A DNA stretch of 10,667 nucleotides, from contig CAKVCS010000027.1 of NCBI GenBank assembly GCA_934725785.1, positions 1-10,667 of the forward strand. The letters run 5' to 3'. The notes beneath the pieces were generated by a model. The model did no database searches and was not told the DNA's origin. It was given only the letters and a program-made list of their open reading frames with translations. A program made the position numbers and the translations under genes. This document shows positions 7,950-10,667 of the stretch, in pieces; positions within the stretch are counted from its first letter, which is position 1, and every line of letters begins with the position of its first letter. This stretch comes from an uncultured Bacteroidales bacterium (GTDB lineage: Bacteria > Bacteroidota > Bacteroidia > Bacteroidales > Marinilabiliaceae).

Positions 7950-9383
7950 TCAGAGTACGCCTACCCTCACGAAGACGAAGAGCATAACGTAACCTATTAT
8001 CATGCCGATAATTCCGACCACAATGCCCACCTTGGCCATCTCGTTCTGCTTGACGACGCCGGTGGCATAGGCCAGGGCGTTGGGCGGCGTCGAGATAGGC
8101 AGCGCCATAGCGAGAGACGCGCAAAGCGCGACGCCAATGAGCATAGTCTCCGCCCCGCCGAAGGCCGTGAGGACGTCGCCCATGCCCGTGGCGATGGCGG
8201 CCAAGATGGGGATGAGGAGCGCCGCGGACGCCGTATTGCTCATGAATGTCGACATGAGATAGCAGATGAAACCGGAGCCGAGGAGGACGATGAATGGCGG
8301 CCACGAGGCGAAGGGTATGGAGTCGACCATATGCTCGGCGAGGCCGCTGCCCTTGAGCCCGACACCGAGGGCGAAGCCACCGGCCACGAGCCAAAGGACG
8401 TCCCAATTAATCTCCTGCAACTCCTTGCGACCCATGACGCCAGTGACGGCGAAGACCGCCAACGGAATCATTGCAACGCAATTGCTGTTTATGCCCGTGA
8501 CGCTGTCGAGCAGCCAGAGGGCCACTGTGACAGCGAAGGTGACGTAGACAATGACGGCCTGAGTGTCCGTACGGAAACGCCCCTCGATGTCTATAGATAT
8601 GCTCTTCTTCTTGAACGGGAAGAACTTAAGGAGCAAGAACCACGCGAGGGCGAGAATGATGATGGTTATAGGCACCATTGCGAGCATCCACTGGCCGAAG
8701 CCTATATGCACTCCGAGCTCCTGATGCTCGGTGAGATATCGTATCGCTATGGCGTTTGGGGGCGTGCCGATTGGCGTGCCTATGCCGCCGACGTTGGCGG
8801 CGATGGGGATTCCGAGCGCCATGGCCGTGCGCCCCTTGCCCTCGGCGGGCAACTGCGCGATTACCGGGGCGACGATGGCCAGCATCATGGCCGCGGTGGC
8901 CGTGTTGCTCATAAACATGGAGAAGACCGCCGTGACAATCATGAAGCCGAGGAGGACTATCTCGCTCTTATTGCCGAAAGGCTTAAGAAGGACGCGCGCA
9001 AGGTTGACATCGAGGCCTACCTTGGTGGCGCCTATGGCAAGGGCGAAACCTCCCATAAAGAGCATAATGATAGGGTCGGCAAAGGAGGCCATAATGGAGC
9101 GGTGGCTGATAAGCTGACCGAAAAGCGGGTTTGCCGTATCCTTGAGCGGGGCGAACATGCTGTCCGAGACCGTGACAACCATCATGACTATGAGGGCTAT
9201 GGAAGTGGTCCATATGGGTATGGGCTCCAAAATCCACATGAGCGCGCCGAAAACGAATAGCGCAATGACGCGGTGCTCGACCACGGTCAGGTTCTCCATC
9301 CCGAAAACTTCATCGGGCAAGAACCACAGAATCAGCATAGCCGCTATGGCTATGAGAAGTTTCACCAACTTTTGTTTATCCAT
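7950..9383 (-). CDS. DASS/SLC13 family sodium-coupled anion symporter
   Basis: Inner-membrane transporter of the divalent anion:sodium symporter family, expected to import dicarboxylates such as succinate or related anions with Na+. From the ATG at 9383-9381 it has 477 residues, normal for the family, with many hydrophobic segments along its length. Both inverted-repeat halves keep the signature motifs: first SNT at 159-161 (MSNTATA) followed by GTPIGTPPN at 202-210, second SNT at 382-384 (MSNTASA) followed by STPPN at 431-435. In the VcINDY structure these motifs form the Na+ and substrate sites. The frame is open upstream to 9518 without an ATG; that stretch holds the inverted-repeat leader and is not taken as coding. 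Sulfate or phosphate relatives exist, so the exact substrate is uncertain. The gene stands alone, with its own upstream control region and terminator. Confidence 0.95.
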   Translation of the reverse strand: MDKQKLVKLLIAIAAMLILWFLPDEVFGMENLTVVEHRVIALFVFGALMWILEPIPIWTTSIALIVMMVVTVSDSMFAPLKDTANPLFGQLISHRSIMASFADPIIMLFMGGFALAIGATKVGLDVNLARVLLKPFGNKSEIVLLGFMIVTAVFSMFMSNTATAAMMLAIVAPVIAQLPAEGKGRTAMALGIPIAANVGGIGTPIGTPPNAIAIRYLTEHQELGVHIGFGQWMLAMVPITIIILALAWFLLLKFFPFKKKSISIDIEGRFRTDTQAVIVYVTFAVTVALWLLDSVTGINSNCVAMIPLAVFAVTGVMGRKELQEINWDVLWLVAGGFALGVGLKGSGLAEHMVDSIPFASWPPFIVLLGSGFICYLMSTFMSNTASAALLIPILAAIATGMGDVLTAFGGAETMLIGVALCASLAMALPISTPPNALAYATGVVKQNEMAKVGIVVGIIGMIIGYVMLFVFVRVGVL

Positions 9384-9390
9384 CACTTCT

Positions 9391-9477
9391 GTTTGTAAAA
9401 AGGATTTGCCGCCACCTATCGTCAGCATCGAAAGCAAAGCGACAGCACAATATACGAAGTTAACATTTTTTACAAAC
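9391..9477. repeat. 87-base element bounded by 11-base perfect inverted repeats, upstream of the DASS gene
   Basis: GTTTGTAAAAA at 9391-9401 and its exact reverse complement TTTTTACAAAC at 9467-9477 enclose 65 bases. The element ends 7 bases before the transporter ATG. The distal arm contains the minus-strand TTTG proposed as the -33 element. No target-site duplication is evident in the immediate flanks. It could be a small palindromic intergenic repeat, a regulatory site pair or a structured leader; which of these cannot be decided here. Confidence 0.6.
9446..9476 (-). promoter_or_regulatory. Candidate promoter of the DASS transporter gene
   Basis: On the minus strand TTTG (9476-9473) is followed after 18 bases by TATATTGT (9454-9447), an imperfect version of the Bacteroides TTTG / TAnnTTTG promoter. 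Transcription would start near 9440, leaving a leader of roughly 55 bases. A competing reading uses TAACTTCG, with one mismatch, slightly upstream. The A+T-rich setting supports a promoter somewhere in this stretch. Confidence 0.4.
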
Positions 9478-9503
9478 TCACACAACCATAAACAGCTTTT
9501 TGA

Positions 9504-9780
9504 GGCTTGACGAACCAAGCCGTCCGCGACCTCCCGCCGCTCGCCGACATTGCAAGCCGCACAGTGTCATTCAGAGGGTTCGCGAGCGCGTCAGGCTGTT
9601 GACGTGAAAGGCAAGCCGTGTCGGGTTCCGCTCCGGGCAAGAGGGTGAAACGATAAACTTTATTAGCAATCGCGGCGATAGGCGCACACGATAACGAGAA
9701 AAGGCGCGGCCCTCGGGCGTGGCGGGGACGGACGTCTGTCGGCTTAAGATGTATTCAAACACATGAGAGGCGCGACGAGA
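9504..9780. other. G+C-rich intergenic stretch without a credible gene
   Basis: Part of the 458-base gap between waaA and the transporter gene. It contains a perfect 6-bp hairpin at 9504-9521 (GGCTTG-ACGAAC-CAAGCC) and three copies of CAAGCCG at 9516-9522, 9553-9559 and 9612-9618. A 63-codon minus-strand frame (9571-9762, GTG start) has arginine- and serine-rich content resembling no family I know, and I do not call it a gene. No tRNA cloverleaf or known small RNA could be built. It may be a non-coding repeat or a decayed region. Confidence 0.4.
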
Positions 9781-9782
9781 AA

Positions 9783-9813
9783 GCCCGGCGCAAGGGCTGT
9801 CCTTGCGCCGGGC
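9783..9813 (-). terminator. Intrinsic terminator hairpin downstream of waaA
   Basis: A perfect 13-bp G+C-rich stem (GCCCGGCGCAAGG with its reverse complement) and a 5-base loop lie 28 bases after the waaA stop. On the minus strand it is followed by TTTCTCGT, a weak U tract, so termination may be incomplete or assisted. Confidence 0.75.
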
Positions 9814-9841
9814 CTCTATACTCGCACTCCCGCGCAGCCTG

Positions 9842-10667
9842 CTATTTGACCGTATCGGCTATGATGGCGTTTGTCGCGCCAAGCATGCTTTGACAATAGT
9901 CGCCCGCCGCCTTGCCCGCCGCACGGAGCGCATCCGCATCTGAGATGAGGCGTGAGATGACACCCTCGAACTCCGCCTTGGACGAGATGGAGAAGCCACC
10001 ACCGCGCTCTATGAGGTCTACGGCCTCCTTGAACTTCAGATGGTTGGGGCCAAAAATGACAGGCAGGGCGTATATTGCCGGCTCGAGAGTGTTATGAATG
10101 CCGACGCCAAAACCACCGCCGACATAGGTGACCGTCCCATACCTGTAGATGGACGAGAGCACGCCAATAGTGTCAACGACAAAGACTTTGGCGGCTGCGA
10201 GGTCGGCCCCCTCGAGGCAGGAGAAACGCGCGTAGGGGACTTTGAGCTTGGCGCAAAGAGAGTCCACGCGCGACTTGTCAATCTCGTGAGGCGCGATGAC
10301 GAGCTTGACGTCGGCGTCGGGCCTGTTGACGTAGCCAAGGAGAATATCCTCGTCGGGCGGCCAAGTGCTTCCCGCCACAATGACGTTGGCCGCGCCCGCG
10401 GCGAACGACTTTACAGAGTCTACGTCCTTGGCATTGTCGGCAATCTGGCGCACACGGTCGAACCTGGTGTCGCCCACGACGCTGTAGTTGTTGACACCGA
10501 TGCCCTTGAGGAGGTCGGCCGAGACATGGTCTTGGACGTAGATGTGCGTGAAGAAAGTGAGCATGTCGCGGAACCAGTCGCCCCATGTGGAGAAGAATGG
10601 CTGCTGCTTGCGGAAAATCATAGAGACGCCGTAGAGTGGCAGCTTGCGCCTCCAGACCTCCTTGAGG
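9842..10667 (-). CDS. waaA: 3-deoxy-D-manno-octulosonic acid (Kdo) transferase WaaA, 5' end outside the window
   Basis: Glycosyltransferase (family GT30, GT-B fold) that moves Kdo from CMP-Kdo to the lipid A precursor on the inner face of the inner membrane. The frame is open through the right edge, so the first part of the gene is missing; about 275 C-terminal codons are present, against roughly 400-430 in complete family members. The visible part opens with the linker region (RKQQPFF, THIYVQD), then GDTRFDRV, then the C-terminal nucleotide-binding domain: VAGSTWPPDE, APHEIDKSRV, and the hallmark GGGFGVGIHNTLEPA at about 10076-10120 followed by PVIFGPNH. These fit WaaA rather than lipid A disaccharide synthase. 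An in-frame ATG at 10621-10619 lies inside conserved sequence and is not the real start. A strong hairpin follows the stop. Its product acts after the LpxA, LpxC and LpxD steps encoded at the other end of the window. Confidence 0.94.
   Translation of the reverse strand, partial: LKEVWRRKLPLYGVSMIFRKQQPFFSTWGDWFRDMLTFFTHIYVQDHVSADLLKGIGVNNYSVVGDTRFDRVRQIADNAKDVDSVKSFAAGAANVIVAGSTWPPDEDILLGYVNRPDADVKLVIAPHEIDKSRVDSLCAKLKVPYARFSCLEGADLAAAKVFVVDTIGVLSSIYRYGTVTYVGGGFGVGIHNTLEPAIYALPVIFGPNHLKFKEAVDLIERGGGFSISSKAEFEGVISRLISDADALRAAGKAAGDYCQSMLGATNAIIADTVK

Noticed and set aside
7926..9260. Plus-strand open frame of 444 codons opposite the DASS transporter gene
   Set aside because: It is a shadow of the G+C-rich transporter frame: rich in Asp, Glu, His, Arg and Gly with no domain, whereas the opposite strand encodes both SNT motif sets.
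9384..9518. 45-codon upstream extension of the transporter gene beginning with TTG
   Set aside because: It would translate through the inverted-repeat leader and promoter region, and the ATG at 9383 gives the normal family N-terminus.
9576..9645. Possible tRNA suggested by GGGTTC-like strings
   Set aside because: No acceptor stem, anticodon arm or GGTTCnAnTCC T-arm could be assembled on either strand.
9571..9762. 63-codon minus-strand frame in the waaA-transporter gap
   Set aside because: GTG start, no recognisable domain, arginine-rich composition expected of non-coding G+C-rich DNA, and no start signal.

Overview
The window reads as a stretch of chromosome from a G+C-rich member of the Bacteroidota, most likely order Bacteroidales and possibly Muribaculaceae (the family is my inference). 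Reasons: the gene neighbourhood HD-domain protein - lpxD - lpxC - lpxA is a familiar Bacteroidales arrangement; an RNase H with an N-terminal viroplasmin domain is common in that phylum; several intergenic gaps carry a perfect Bacteroidota-type -7 box (TAnnTTTG); and ATA isoleucine codons are used freely despite high G+C. All nine supported genes lie on the minus strand, so transcription runs from high to low coordinates. No tRNA, rRNA, CRISPR array, transposase or phage gene is visible.

In transcription order: the 3' two thirds of waaA (Kdo transferase, cut by the right edge) ends at 9842 and is followed by a perfect 13-bp terminator hairpin. A 458-base gap (9384-9841) follows, with no credible gene but with an 87-base element bounded by 11-base perfect inverted repeats directly in front of the next gene. 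That gene (7950-9383) is a DASS/SLC13 sodium-coupled anion symporter with its own strong terminator at 7900-7927. A MarC-family membrane protein (7229-7810) has its own promoter, with a 14-base perfect palindrome lying where its -33 element should be.

The rest looks like one long transcription unit starting at a promoter near 7139-7146: viroplasmin-domain RNase H (6488-7111), an uncharacterised 733-residue protein with a TPR-like C-terminus (4259-6460), an HD-domain phosphohydrolase (3028-4248), then the lipid A genes lpxD (1899-2927), lpxC (921-1838) and lpxA (50-841). A second promoter candidate in the 100-base gap before lpxD would allow the lipid A genes to be expressed separately. LpxA, LpxC and LpxD carry out the first three steps of lipid A synthesis (acylation of UDP-GlcNAc, deacetylation, second acylation), and WaaA later adds Kdo to the lipid A precursor, so four of the nine genes serve outer-membrane lipopolysaccharide.

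The most notable departure from expectation is lpxC. In the Bacteroidales I know, LpxC is fused to a C-terminal FabZ dehydratase; here it stops at 305 residues, the length of the single-domain enzyme, and only 79 bases separate it from lpxA, too few to hold a FabZ. Nothing in the window looks like a wholly new defence or mobile system; the best candidates for undescribed biology are the inverted-repeat leader upstream of the transporter and the 733-residue protein.
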